A DNA stretch of 64,000 nucleotides, taken from contig CANUEZ040000168.1 of assembly GCA_948099385.1 (NCBI GenBank), positions 6,739,501 to 6,803,500 on the forward strand, read 5' to 3'. The DNA is from Fasciola hepatica (Eukaryota > Platyhelminthes > Trematoda > Plagiorchiida > Fasciolidae). Both the position numbers and the translations under genes were made by a program. The notes under the pieces are model-generated. The model was given only the letters and a program-made list of their open reading frames with translations. It ran no database searches and was not told where the DNA came from. Of the stretch, positions 1 to 12,613 are shown in pieces. The stretch's first letter is position 1, and every line of letters starts with the position of its first letter.

Positions 1-3000
1 AATTAAAGAGAGGGAACTCTGAGCAGTAGCACACTTATCACTACCCACCCCGCTCGATGCAATGGGCAGCGCGGTCCTGATTAGCTTGCGCGACGACCGA
101 TGCAGTATGGAATTCTTTGTATTCGTGCAGTTCATGGGAGATGTTGTACGGGTACTGCCAGGGTGTCCAGCCACAAGGCAGGGGAACGATTAGGGTTCTC
201 ACTCAAAGCCTTTAGTTCTAATAAGAACCTATCCGCAAGGCAGCGGGATGGCTTAGTGGAAGCCCATTTGCTTGGATCAATTATTCTTCCACTGATTTTG
301 CCGATTGAGTTGCCAGCTCAAATTGACCCCCAACCTGATGGACCAAGAGACTGGACTTCGTCTGACCTCTGCCCATTGACCTGTCGGGTATGACCGCATC
401 TCCGGTCTAAAGAAGCGATCCTGTATAGTTCTTTGGGTCATAGAGGCGCGCAAGCCATCACACCACGTCAAGGTGCAATCTCGTCGCAACATTGTCCCGT
501 CCACCTTTGGGGGTATAGACCTATCGTCGCATGAAATGGAGAGGTCGCTTCAACTTTTGAATATCACTGTCGCCAAGCTTCGTGCCCGACACCAGTTGCT
601 CCAGCTAATTTTTTGCAGCTGTATCATGTTTCCGCAACACCAAGTCCAGCAACCCGTCATACTTTCCCCCTGAGAGTGGGGGCACGCAGAGTCCCTAAAT
701 ACTGGGGTCAATGTCTGTCGCAGCCGCCAGACCAAATATATAGTCTTGGTGGATTGGCTGGTTGGGCTGGCCGTTAGACCCCACGCTCCTATCCGGGCCA
801 GCCAATATTCGGGGCTCACTGTCAAGGACTCAGCAAACCTCACGTATATTAAGGATATGCTGGACCACTCTATGCCTCCCAAAACTTGAGCCGCTAAAAG
901 TGACGCCTCACGCAAACTGACCGTTTTCAGCAACTAAGTAAGGGAATTTCGACATGACTTTTGGAAGATGTATTGGGTTCATTCAGCAAATTTTGAAGAA
1001 TATTTAGCAAAAGCTTTTGATGAATAAATAGAGTTTTTTGACGGAACCAACCCACGTCAGTGAAAAAAGATCTACAGAATATCCACAGGCAGCACTTGCA
1101 CTCCGAGATCACTTAGTGCGCAGGGTAAAACAGTCGAATGTCGTACGTGAGCTGTTGATGTTCATGGTCGCATATCTAACCCTACTTCAGTAGTCTGTGG
1201 AAAAGCCAGAACACCAGCCACAGTGAGGCTTCCGCGAACCTGCAGTTGAAAAAGTACAAAGCGCAGAAATATAAGAAAGAATTCACGACAGAGTGCCTTA
1301 TATGCAACCGAACTTGAAACATTTTGGTTCAGAGTGAGAAAGCGAAGTTTGTACATGGGGTTGGGATGAGAGTAGTGACGTCCAAAACCGAATTTATTGT
1401 CACTACTCCTCAAACGACCTGCATTTTCAATTACCGAATAAAGGGCAGGAGTTCTAAAGTCAACGCTTTAAAATGAGTTTGAACTTCTGTAAATCATCAT
1501 GTCAGTGAACAGCGACTAATGGGTAATTCAAAGTCAAAATATCACTGGGCTCAAGCTGAAACTTGATTACTTTTTATTTTTGGCTTAGGCTATTGGATGT
1601 GGTGTTGGATCTGTCTCATTTCTACCATGCTGGTGGAAGAGGCAGATCGTCATTGAAATTAGGGATTAGTCTACGGTTTTAGGAAAATCCTTCGTAAGGA
1701 AGCTGTTTGCTAATTGATTTACGAATGCGGTTTGAAGTTGAGTAGACTTAGTGTGAAAGGTTGAATGCTGACAGTCTCCTAAAAATCTGAAAAATCTGTT
1801 TTCGATGCAAGTAGGTGTTTGAGCTTGCACACCGTAGACCATAGCTGTCTGAGCTGAAGGGAGCAAGCAGTCATCTTTTTACTTTCTCCTAAAACTCCCT
1901 AAGAAATATCAGTGATTCTTCATCAGTTATTAAGAGTCTGCCACAAACTGGGAAATTACCTTCCTAAGCAAACGAATCATCTCCCATGTGTCAATAAGGC
2001 GAATAGCTTCGGGGGCATTTAAGTGGCACTGTACTCCCCCCTGCCATAATCTGTCAGCAGTCGAATTGCTGGACTGGTTTTCTAATAGAGTATTTAATTC
2101 CCGTTTAGCTCCAACAAAGTGTGCACCTTTACCACAGAAAAGCTCTGATGGTGCTTATCTTCTCGAAATGAAAAGCGGAAGCATTGCAATGAGCAAATCT
2201 GCTCTCAGGGAATAAGAAATTTGAAAATGCACTGCAGGCATCTGGAAGCATGGAAAGATGCTTCCACGTCGTTTCTCAGTGCTGCAACCGTGCCTGCCCG
2301 ACGAGGGAACAGAATAACCTATTATATCACATTTGAACGAGAGTCAGCCTTGTTGAACTCTGATGAGGGGTAGAGGAGCCATCCTCTGTTCACCCATTAC
2401 AACCGAAGTCTTTCGAAATTTCCAGCATCTTCCAAGCTCGCCCTTAAGAACAGCCTCGTCCTGTGCAATATAGATGTCTTTCTGAATGCTATGAATGACT
2501 GAGGTGGTCTCGCACGTCCTTTCCTTGTGCAATACCAGTGGAGCCATTCATACGCAGTAAAGTGAAACCTGAGTAGAAGCTTTAAAATGTTGGATTAGTA
2601 CTCGGGTTCGAAGCTGGTGTCCAGTTTTTTTCTGCAGTGGTGGCTTTGCTGAAAAAAGAGGGCTGGAAACCAGGGCATCATCACTGGGGGTGTGTGCCGC
2701 AGATGGTAGCGCAGATTGTGGTCCTCGAGTGACCAACAATGCGACATGAATGTGTCACTGAAAGGCGAGCAAGAATGAGTGCAACATAACGGTACCTGGA
2801 AGGAATGACACCGTAGATCTATGGAGAAGAAAAGGCAAATTTGATGTTTTGTTTTCCGCATTTGCGGAATTTATTTTTAAGTGGGGATCCCGCTAAAACA
2901 TGTCAAGCAAAGGATACTTGAGGAACAGTAGAAGTGGGTTGAAATGTTCAACGGTGTAAAAAGTGGAGCTTTGTTCCCCGGAGTTTGTTCAATCGCTTTT

Positions 3001-4430
3001 AAAAACTTACTTTGCTCCTAGCCTCCACAACCTCTTGTGGTGATTTGTTCCAGTGCGAAGCTATTCTGTAAGTTAAAAGGGTGAAAAGGTTGAGAAGAGG
3101 TTGTGCACCGTGAGACAATCTTTTGTATTATTGAGAGTTTCTGAAGAGCTCAATTTCGGTCGATCGACACTTGAAGGTGAGTTGTGTGCAAAAACCCGCG
3201 AATTAGCTTCGTGGTATTTTTGTACACATTCTGATGTCCCGTTTGTTGATTGGGCCGGAAAGCACAGTGAGAATGACGTATTTTAGAAGTTGTGTGTATG
3301 CACCAAGAAGGATCTGTAAGTCATCTTTCAAAAAGTTAGGAAAGCTTCATCCCGCCAGGTTGTGAAAGCGAAGAGGTGGATCCCTGGGGTAAATCATGTT
3401 GATAAGAAGAAGATGGTGGCGTGTTTAATCAAAGAAATAAGACTTGTGGTGCTCCACTTCGCCGATTGAAGTGACAATATTCGTCCGGAAAAGCTGAGCG
3501 GGGGGGGGGTACAAAAGGACATGCATACAAACTAGTTCTTAAAAGTTAGCAGACTCCAGTCAGTAGGCCATGGTCAAAAGCTATATTAAAAAAATGCTTC
3601 CAATTATTCCACATGCTCTATGAATGCTTTTATATCAGAAATTGCTTTGCTAGGCTATTCCATGTGCAACAGTTTTGCACGTTGCTTTGTCTGTGTGAGA
3701 CATTTCAATCTGTCATGGAACTGCCTCTGACTGTCGTGCTTAGATCACGGGACGTTGGACCATTAGGGTTTTCTATTCAGTCTATTCGGCCGCATACTTG
3801 AGGTTTGTACATGCTTGTATCTTCCGTGATTTTTCACTTGGTACCGAAGAGACTATGATTCAATCATAATCTGATTTTGGGATTTGTATGAATTGGCTGA
3901 CTGTTTCTCAAATTACGATTCTTGTGGCTCACACCACTTACTGGTGTGGTTTGTCGCGAACGCACATCCCTGGCACTTCTGCCTCAGATAAGAAAATCCT
4001 CAACGTATATTACAATGCTCACTCGCGTCGCTTGGCTGGTCTTTTATGTAAATCAAAATTAATCAAGTGCTTTTCAAACTTCTTTAGGAGAATCTAAAGG
4101 GAATTAGTGGTGGTCCAATGAGACAAAGACTCACACTAGCGGTGAAAGGGGTTACCCCTGGGAACCTTTCGAGTATTTATAATAAAGGATCATTTTTGAG
4201 GCGCCCGAGGCACTCCAGGAGCATGATAGAATTCCTGCAAGCAATAGAATGGACAGGCAAAATTCGTGAAAATTCAGAAGTATTCATTGGAAAATTAGGG
4301 TAAGTCCAAGGGGGGGTGGGAGAATAAAGGAAGAAAAATGTGTGCACACCAAGGAAAAACGGAGGGATTTTGAAGTAACCAAACAATGGATTCAAATAGA
4401 CGACCGGTAAATTTGAGACTCAGGGTCAGA
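1..4430. other. No recognisable gene
   Basis: Short open frames occur on both strands but none shows a domain, catalytic motif or similarity to other parts of the window. A run of nine or ten G lies near 3,500. The stretch may be single-copy intergenic DNA or transposon remnants too old to read. Confidence 0.5.
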
Positions 4431-6690
4431 TGGAGAATCTTACTAGTTCAGTTGGCGACTTCTGAAAGCTGACAGATATATATGCGGGGGGCTGGGAATC
4501 GGTATAAGAAGCCGCAGTGTCTGGAAACGAAGGAGGAAAAAGTGAGGTCCACTGCAAAGGATTAGACGGCAATGAAACTTTGCAGCTTTTTAATAGGTGG
4601 TAGTCTGACAGGGCACAAAATTAATAGTGAAAAAGGGAGCGAGCATTGCAAAACGTAGAGGGTGAGACAGAAGGTAAAAACGATTCAAAAGGACTGCATT
4701 CGGTGGATGTTAGGCATAGACGTAGAAAGAAAGGATGCAGATATTGAGGGTCAGCAGGATGATGGTATGAGAAATGCCCTGCGAAGAATTGCAGGATGCA
4801 GAGCGAATGCATATATATTAGAAGTAAGAGAAGTGGCCAACGGAGTGCTAGAAAAAATTATCTGCGATTGGAGGAGGACAGTACAGTTAGATCGAATGGT
4901 GTAGAATTAGCTTGGGAATATTCCAGTGGATTCTCTTCATGGTGGGTGAACATGGTGGATCGATAGTGAGAGATAAAAGACTTTGGAAGCACAAAAGTGA
5001 ATACGGCTGTAGGAAGCAGTTTATGTAGGACGGAAGATGAAGTAAAGGGTAAAAAAGGATAGAAGAGAATGGGTCTAATAAACTGGTTGCTACAGGTGAG
5101 ACTTGGTGACTGACGAGAATGGGACAAACCTTATTAAGCGGGCCTACTCCAATCGGCTGTAAGAAGCCCGCAAAGGAAATGGCTCGAGAACGCAGAGCTA
5201 ATATAGATACAAACTAGAGGGAGGCATTTTGGGGGTGAGACTGTCTGTAGTACAAAGATGCGACAGCTGTGACAGTAAACAGAGTGGGAGTGACATAAGT
5301 TGCCGGAGAAACGGAGGAATCGGGTAGTGGCAGATACAACGAATGGAAACTGTGAGCGAAAACTATGAAGCAACCATGAACTTAGGTTATATGAAACGTA
5401 AAGAAGCAGAATAGCCTGAAAGGCACAAAGAAAACGCCTGTGGTGGGTAATATACGAGGCAGGAGACGAGAGCACCGACGGAGGAGACGTAGGCAAGACT
5501 TGTCCCATCAGATTGAATCAGTACAGGTGAAACACGAAAAAGGCTGTGAAGAACGGAAAAACCATCAGAACAGGCGAACTTGCGGTAGGACAAAAGACAT
5601 GAAAAACGAGTGTACTTTAGAGTTGAAGCAATGGAAACGGATAACTGCATGCCTACAGGTAACAGTACGAGTAAGCGGAGCCGGAAAATGCCAACCGCGG
5701 CACTGCTTAACGGAACGATCCACAGAGGGATCGTGGAGTGAAGCACGGAAAATGTGGTTGTGATGATTAAATGATAAGTGTGGCTGTGTGAGATGCAAAA
5801 GTTTAGAACAGCGAGTTCTAGTATGGAGACTGGTCATGGGTGCGGGTGAGACTAGTGCTTAACGGCATTGAGAGAAGGAAGAAAGACGGAGAACATGAAA
5901 GAGGCGGTAGGCAGAGAGGTGCAAAAGTGCAAATAATGAACTTTATGAACATAGTATGACACTAAGTGAATGGAGACTAGGAGCCGGCAAGGACAACATT
6001 AATGGCAGTCGTCGGCAGATCAAAGTGGGCAGGACGATAGTGAAGTGCAATGAGAGATGAAGTGGTCAGTTTCGATAGAAGCAAGGGCAGAAAGAATAGG
6101 TGTGCATTTCGTGGCAGAAAGACAGAAATGGAAAGTGGTAAGGATGATTACAAGAACGATATGTGGGCGTACCGAGGAGGAACAAGGATGGTGGCAGTAT
6201 GCTATCTGCAACCGAAAGTACTGAATAATGGAAAGCGAGGAGAGCTAGAGTGTGCCATTCGCAACCCGAGCTAGAGGTTGGGGATAAACTTGCACCGGAA
6301 ACCCAATCTGAAAAAACTTCGAAGTGAAAACAGGAGGTGTTTCCCACCAGCCCAACTGCGCTAGTACATCGCTGCAGAAAGCTTGCAGGCCCGACGGGCA
6401 CCGGCCAAAGCGAGGAATCTAACCGCGCTCCGTACCGCTGGCATTAGGATGAGTTGCAGCAGTGCGCCCAGTAGAGTAAGCAATGATCTGGCTGCTGTGC
6501 TGCGTAAGATTCAGAGATCAAAGCAATAAAGAGGGCAATGGAGTGGGGTGCGATTAACAAGCCGTGGAAATCGTCCAATTTTATGTCCAGAAAGAACAAT
6601 GTGCCGGGTTGATTCTCATTGGATACGGTAGGCGAGCAGATCCTCGGTCATTAGGTTGCCGCAATTTAGTGGGATTGCATATGGTGCATG
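4430..6690 (-). repeat. LINE 3' tail, decayed copy A
   Basis: Purine-rich on the plus strand, so pyrimidine-rich when read on the minus strand. Read on the minus strand it matches, in the same order, blocks of the tail at 24.9-25.4 and 32.06-34.5 kb and at 54.7-54.2 kb: first a block around 6,660-6,280 that reads LVGNTSC where the others read LVDHTSC, then a block starting TTGCGAATGGCACACTCT (near 6,260), then a block at 5,100-4,430 matching the 850-bp unit tandemly duplicated at 32.8-34.5 kb. It follows an RT scrap at 6.7-7.3 kb, as expected for a LINE 3' untranslated tail. Assigning it to the LINE is an inference from the same arrangement in the other copies. The open frames here, for example minus 6,066-6,401, show no known domain. 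Confidence 0.6.
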
Positions 6691-8741
6691 GGAGAGCCGT
6701 GGAATAAGCCGTCAGTAGCCTTTGGACTATCGACAAAAATTACGCTTGGAATCGTGCTTCTTCGTAGACCGGAGTAAGGCTGTTAGTGTAGCAAAGCATA
6801 TCAGTGATTCACTGTCTTCCGGGTGGAAAGCCACGCTAAACAGAAGGGATAAGTCTATTCTTGCACAGGCGCGCCATACGTTAAATTTCAGCGTGCGCCT
6901 AGCGATTTCACTAGGAATGACTGTTAGGCCAGTAGTACTGTATCTTTCTGGTTGATAGCGATAACCCTTTGTGAAAACTGGGCTGATTATGGCCCCTTTC
7001 GAAGGAGATGGGAATATACCAGAGCCTAGAAGTCACTGGAAGGGTTCCGGGTAGGTCTTCTACAGTGTTGGTGACATCTTTTCGAGAACTCGAGGCTGTG
7101 GGTTAATTTGGTCAGCGTGGCTCTCCTTCTCTCATCTGGTAAAGAGTATAGGGTACAAACGTTTTTCAACTGGCGGACCTGGGAGTTGGGGATGAACAGA
7201 AATAGGTAGAAGGGCATAACCGGTCCGAAATTGAGGTCTGAAAACTGCTGCTCTTCAGGAGAACTTTGTAGCTGCGGTGCTATCCCGAAAACAAAGAGCA
7301 AGTTGGGCCGCGCCCGGCCTTCTGGGCCTGCTAGTGTATTACAGGAGAGCCAACCGGTAGGAGCTGGCTCACAAAATGGTAGTCCTTGAGTGCCTAATGA
7401 AGACTTTCCTTAGTTTTACCTGGAAGACCTCACTGAAGCGTCTAAACGCTTTTGAGTCCGTTTCCAGGCCTTGGAATCTGGCAGCTCTACCCCATCTCTA
7501 TCAATATATGTTCCGCATAACTGTACTGGCATCATCTGGCTAGCCGATTTTTCGCCTTGATTGTCACAGCACACATTTTGTCAATAAAGTATCGTCTAGT
7601 CAGGTGAAATATACTTGAGATTTACCGGAGAACTCTAAAAATAAGCGGTCCTGACAAAACCGACCCTGTTTTGGCTCATGGTACGCGGGCGATGGAGAAA
7701 AACGTTTGGAAAAGCCGAGGCTCATCCAGGGAAAGACCGCGCGGACTGAAAAAGAGCTCCTCGTAACAGACATACCCATACCACGTCTCTATTTGTTGCA
7801 ACCCGCAACAATGCACGATTTGAACTGAGTAATCATTCAGTGAATTTGGATTTTGTTGGCATAGCGAAATGCTCTCGGCCGGAAGCAGTTCTTATGCACG
7901 GAGGTTGGCTTCACAGTGGCATTGAAGGTGAAATGGATGCAATTGTTGTTTTTAGCGGATATCGCTTAGAGCGACGTACATCATACTGCAAGCAAGATGG
8001 TGGAGCCACCATTTATATCGGCAACCATTAATAAACCAGAACTTTTTGAACCTGTTCCATAATTCTCATAGCTGTCCCCTATAGGGAAGCGAAAACGGTC
8101 TTTTGAGAGATTTGCACTCATCTCTGCTAGGAAGAATATGTGTTTCTCCCGAATGTTCCATAATAGATTAACTGGAATTCGCTAAATCAGTTTTACAAAC
8201 TATGATAAATCATGTTAACGTTTTACCTTGTATATTTGCTAGCAGACCCAAACCATTCGATGTGAGCTTTTCTTACTCCCTCGGTTTGACAAACTCTGTC
8301 ATATTTCTGACTAGACTGGAACCTTTCCGATAATTTTTCTTGGTTAGAAGCCCACGTCATTTTTCCACTTCAAGTCGCTCGCCACTGGGCTAACTTGACC
8401 CCGTGTATTCAAGACGGTATCCAAGGTCTACACTCATGCCAACGACGTGAAACTCACACGAGGCAGTTGTCATCTAGTTAAGAGGAGGCAAGTTTGCGCT
8501 GAAGACGTACCACAGCTGCAAAAATTGATTAACCAGAGAGAATTCTCCACGTTCATGGACACGGAACTTTCGGTCTGCTGGTACCTTTCAACCCTCCACT
8601 TGAACGACAGCCTCAGTCTTTGTTGAACACGCAAAACTCTGTATTCGCTCCTTGATAGTCTCTCGACACCCTACCCTCAATCAGCTTCGTCGCAAAACAA
8701 GAACACGCTTTCAGACATAATATCTCAGCCATAAGGTCTCC
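6582..8741 (+). repeat. Left arm of 2,160-bp inverted duplication
   Basis: This segment is the reverse complement of 10,454-12,613: base x pairs with base 19,195 minus x over the whole arm. Three open frames recur unchanged in both arms (6,722-6,955 with 12,240-12,473; 7,026-7,301 with 11,894-12,169; 7,840-8,031 with 11,164-11,355). I noticed one mismatch, near 6,680 (T here, the base pairing with G in the other arm). The arm carries the first part of LINE tail copy A and an RT scrap; I recognise nothing from 7,320 to 8,741. The LINE tail continues past the left edge at 6,582 without a break, which suggests that this arm is the original and the right arm the copy. Confidence 0.93.
6690..7320 (-). 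pseudogene. LINE reverse-transcriptase fragment
   Basis: The minus strand carries short RT-like stretches, read most easily in the identical right-arm copy. One reads IFPSPSKGAIISPVF, corresponding to FPSHWKTSVIIPIL in the intact LINE ORF2 at 46.8-49.7 kb; another reads PSVIFVDSPKATDG, matching the RT motif-A pattern of D, two or three residues, then KAFD. The frame is broken several times and the rest of the RT, including the FADD motif, is missing. The LINE tail follows directly, so the copy is internally deleted. It encodes nothing functional. Confidence 0.6.
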
Positions 8742-10453
8742 GCTGCCTTTCTCCTATACACACGCTGTTCCGCTCTAGCTTTTTGAGTTCTGTTCTTTTG
8801 CGCGCTGCCCAGTATGTCCTTCAGTGTCACAAAACGGGGACCGGGAGCAATAGACTCCGTACGGGAGCAGGTCCTGACTTCATTTAGAGGATTCCTAAGG
8901 AGCTACCGTAAGCTCTAGAGCCAGCGTAAGCATGTCTGTTTTGAGAGCGTGTGGACGAAATGGAGTTTCTTTTCGCTAGATCTTAGTGAGGAAGATAAGC
9001 AGCGTCAGAGGGATTCCTTGAGAACAGATTTGATACTCTTTGCGGCTCTGGGATAGTACCAAGTGAGTTAAATGCAGTCAAAGCAAACCAATGGCGGAGG
9101 ATAAGATCTAAGAGGATCTGGCATTAGAATTTAACTCTTTCATCGACAGGCCAGAAGAGACGGAGTAATAAACCTATGGCCATTGAGGTAGAGCGCACGT
9201 AACGACAAGTCATTCTATAAGTGGGTACAGAGAAGATATTAGGGAGCGGAACATAGAGGGACAGAGGCCTCGCTCACGTGGGGCCGAAATGTCTGAGCCA
9301 TGTAACGTTACTTTCGACCAGCACTTCAAGGAGCCTCGCTTAATAAAATTTCTTCAGATTTTCGCCATTGTTTGTAGTAAACGTGCAAGTGTTTGGAAAA
9401 CTAGATAGCTTCCTACCGGTGAAAATGTAAAACACGATGCTCTCACTCGTGATTTTGTTGAGGATTGAGTAGCGCAGATTAGACCATTTGGAGGAGTAAG
9501 AAGTGTAAAATCGCAAGCATATGGCCCACGAAGTATGGCATCATCCGCCCTCTTGATGGGAAGGGTATTTTTATGTAAGGGAATATTAAAAACTGGTGGA
9601 AAATCAAAAAGGGACAGAGTGAACTCTTGGAGAACACAGCCGCTAGCGGTAACAAGAGATGTTTTACAGTTACAACGGGCGAACTGCTGGTGGCCGTGAA
9701 ATAATCAACCAAAAATACGAGTGAAAGGTAGACAGGAAGGAGGAAGAGAAATGAAAGCAGCTTGTTCTTTTTGAAGCAGTTGAATTCGTCACTGTAATCC
9801 GGAAAGCGTGCTCTTATTGTTTCACTCTTCCTGTTAATGTTGCACAAAACGTGATGTGTCAAGATGATGAAGGCATCAAGGATGAAAAGTGGCTGTCAGC
9901 AAGCAAACTGATCGGGACAGGAAAAAGGGAATTTTTCTTGACCTTTTTGAGAACTGGCCTTTGGACGACCTAAGAGTGGACTTGTTTCCGAGTAGTAGAG
10001 AGGAGTTTCGAATAATGTTTTTTGGGTAATTTGGATTTTGGTTCATGTCCTCCAATAGCCCGCAATCTTCACTTCAAAAAGGCATTGACTGAAAAGACTG
10101 GAGGACGTGGCTGAGGGTAACCACCATCTTTTTGGCACTATAAGGCTGAGTTTTTCTGGCCGGGTTGAATTTTGGGGTTGAGTATGAGCATTTTTTCTAA
10201 GACTTCCGCGGGGTGCTAAATGAGGGTTCAAGGGGCTGAAGCTCTGTAGGGATTGCAAAGAAGAAGGGCCCTACTGCCTTTACGACTCACTTGTTGGGCT
10301 CTTCTGCATCAACAATAGCAGATATGCGTACAGATGAGCCATTGGATAGGTTTTTGAAGAGATTCCTCGTGTTGCAATGAATCCTGCTGACTAAAAATAT
10401 AAAATTTTAGATAGAACTGGAGCGGTACCGTTCAACTTTGAGTGACTTTGTTT
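8742..10453. other. Spacer of the inverted duplication; no recognisable gene
   Basis: This 1,712-bp segment separates the two arms and occurs once in the window. The longest open frame (minus 9,479-9,862, 127 codons) is rich in Phe and Leu with no recognisable domain, and I do not regard it as a gene. Nothing marks it as a transposon interior. Confidence 0.55.
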
Positions 10454-12613
10454 GGAGACCTTATGGCTGAGATATTATGTCTGAAAGCGTGTTCTTGTTT
10501 TGCGACGAAGCTGATTGAGGGTAGGGTGTCGAGAGACTATCAAGGAGCGAATACAGAGTTTTGCGTGTTCAACAAAGACTGAGGCTGTCGTTCAAGTGGA
10601 GGGTTGAAAGGTACCAGCAGACCGAAAGTTCCGTGTCCATGAACGTGGAGAATTCTCTCTGGTTAATCAATTTTTGCAGCTGTGGTACGTCTTCAGCGCA
10701 AACTTGCCTCCTCTTAACTAGATGACAACTGCCTCGTGTGAGTTTCACGTCGTTGGCATGAGTGTAGACCTTGGATACCGTCTTGAATACACGGGGTCAA
10801 GTTAGCCCAGTGGCGAGCGACTTGAAGTGGAAAAATGACGTGGGCTTCTAACCAAGAAAAATTATCGGAAAGGTTCCAGTCTAGTCAGAAATATGACAGA
10901 GTTTGTCAAACCGAGGGAGTAAGAAAAGCTCACATCGAATGGTTTGGGTCTGCTAGCAAATATACAAGGTAAAACGTTAACATGATTTATCATAGTTTGT
11001 AAAACTGATTTAGCGAATTCCAGTTAATCTATTATGGAACATTCGGGAGAAACACATATTCTTCCTAGCAGAGATGAGTGCAAATCTCTCAAAAGACCGT
11101 TTTCGCTTCCCTATAGGGGACAGCTATGAGAATTATGGAACAGGTTCAAAAAGTTCTGGTTTATTAATGGTTGCCGATATAAATGGTGGCTCCACCATCT
11201 TGCTTGCAGTATGATGTACGTCGCTCTAAGCGATATCCGCTAAAAACAACAATTGCATCCATTTCACCTTCAATGCCACTGTGAAGCCAACCTCCGTGCA
11301 TAAGAACTGCTTCCGGCCGAGAGCATTTCGCTATGCCAACAAAATCCAAATTCACTGAATGATTACTCAGTTCAAATCGTGCATTGTTGCGGGTTGCAAC
11401 AAATAGAGACGTGGTATGGGTATGTCTGTTACGAGGAGCTCTTTTTCAGTCCGCGCGGTCTTTCCCTGGATGAGCCTCGGCTTTTCCAAACGTTTTTCTC
11501 CATCGCCCGCGTACCATGAGCCAAAACAGGGTCGGTTTTGTCAGGACCGCTTATTTTTAGAGTTCTCCGGTAAATCTCAAGTATATTTCACCTGACTAGA
11601 CGATACTTTATTGACAAAATGTGTGCTGTGACAATCAAGGCGAAAAATCGGCTAGCCAGATGATGCCAGTACAGTTATGCGGAACATATATTGATAGAGA
11701 TGGGGTAGAGCTGCCAGATTCCAAGGCCTGGAAACGGACTCAAAAGCGTTTAGACGCTTCAGTGAGGTCTTCCAGGTAAAACTAAGGAAAGTCTTCATTA
11801 GGCACTCAAGGACTACCATTTTGTGAGCCAGCTCCTACCGGTTGGCTCTCCTGTAATACACTAGCAGGCCCAGAAGGCCGGGCGCGGCCCAACTTGCTCT
11901 TTGTTTTCGGGATAGCACCGCAGCTACAAAGTTCTCCTGAAGAGCAGCAGTTTTCAGACCTCAATTTCGGACCGGTTATGCCCTTCTACCTATTTCTGTT
12001 CATCCCCAACTCCCAGGTCCGCCAGTTGAAAAACGTTTGTACCCTATACTCTTTACCAGATGAGAGAAGGAGAGCCACGCTGACCAAATTAACCCACAGC
12101 CTCGAGTTCTCGAAAAGATGTCACCAACACTGTAGAAGACCTACCCGGAACCCTTCCAGTGACTTCTAGGCTCTGGTATATTCCCATCTCCTTCGAAAGG
12201 GGCCATAATCAGCCCAGTTTTCACAAAGGGTTATCGCTATCAACCAGAAAGATACAGTACTACTGGCCTAACAGTCATTCCTAGTGAAATCGCTAGGCGC
12301 ACGCTGAAATTTAACGTATGGCGCGCCTGTGCAAGAATAGACTTATCCCTTCTGTTTAGCGTGGCTTTCCACCCGGAAGACAGTGAATCACTGATATGCT
12401 TTGCTACACTAACAGCCTTACTCCGGTCTACGAAGAAGCACGATTCCAAGCGTAATTTTTGTCGATAGTCCAAAGGCTACTGACGGCTTATTCCACGGCT
12501 CTCCCATGCACCATCTGCAATCCCACTAAATTGCGGCAACCTAATGACCGAGGATCTGCTCGCCTACCGTATCCAATGAGAATCAACCCGGCACATTGTT
12601 CTTTCTGGACATA
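10454..12613 (-). repeat. Right arm of 2,160-bp inverted duplication
   Basis: Inverted copy of 6,582-8,741. Homology begins at GGAGACCTTATGGCTGAG (10,454) and ends after CTTTCTGGACATA (12,613). Immediately outside, at 12,614, begins a Penelope-like RT remnant on the minus strand, unrelated to what lies outside the left arm. The right arm therefore appears to interrupt or truncate that remnant. The near identity means a recent event, active homogenisation or an assembly artefact. Confidence 0.93.
11880..12530 (+). pseudogene. LINE RT fragment, duplicated copy
   Basis: This is the same RT scrap as at 6,690-7,320, now on the plus strand because the arm is inverted. It includes the IFPSPSKGAIISPVF and PSVIFVDSPKATDG stretches in different frames, with stops between them. 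It is a passenger of the inverted duplication, not an independent insertion. Confidence 0.6.

Noticed and set aside
9479..9862. 127-codon frame in the inverted-duplication spacer
   Set aside because: Hydrophobic composition without domain, no counterpart, and comparable to other chance frames in the window.
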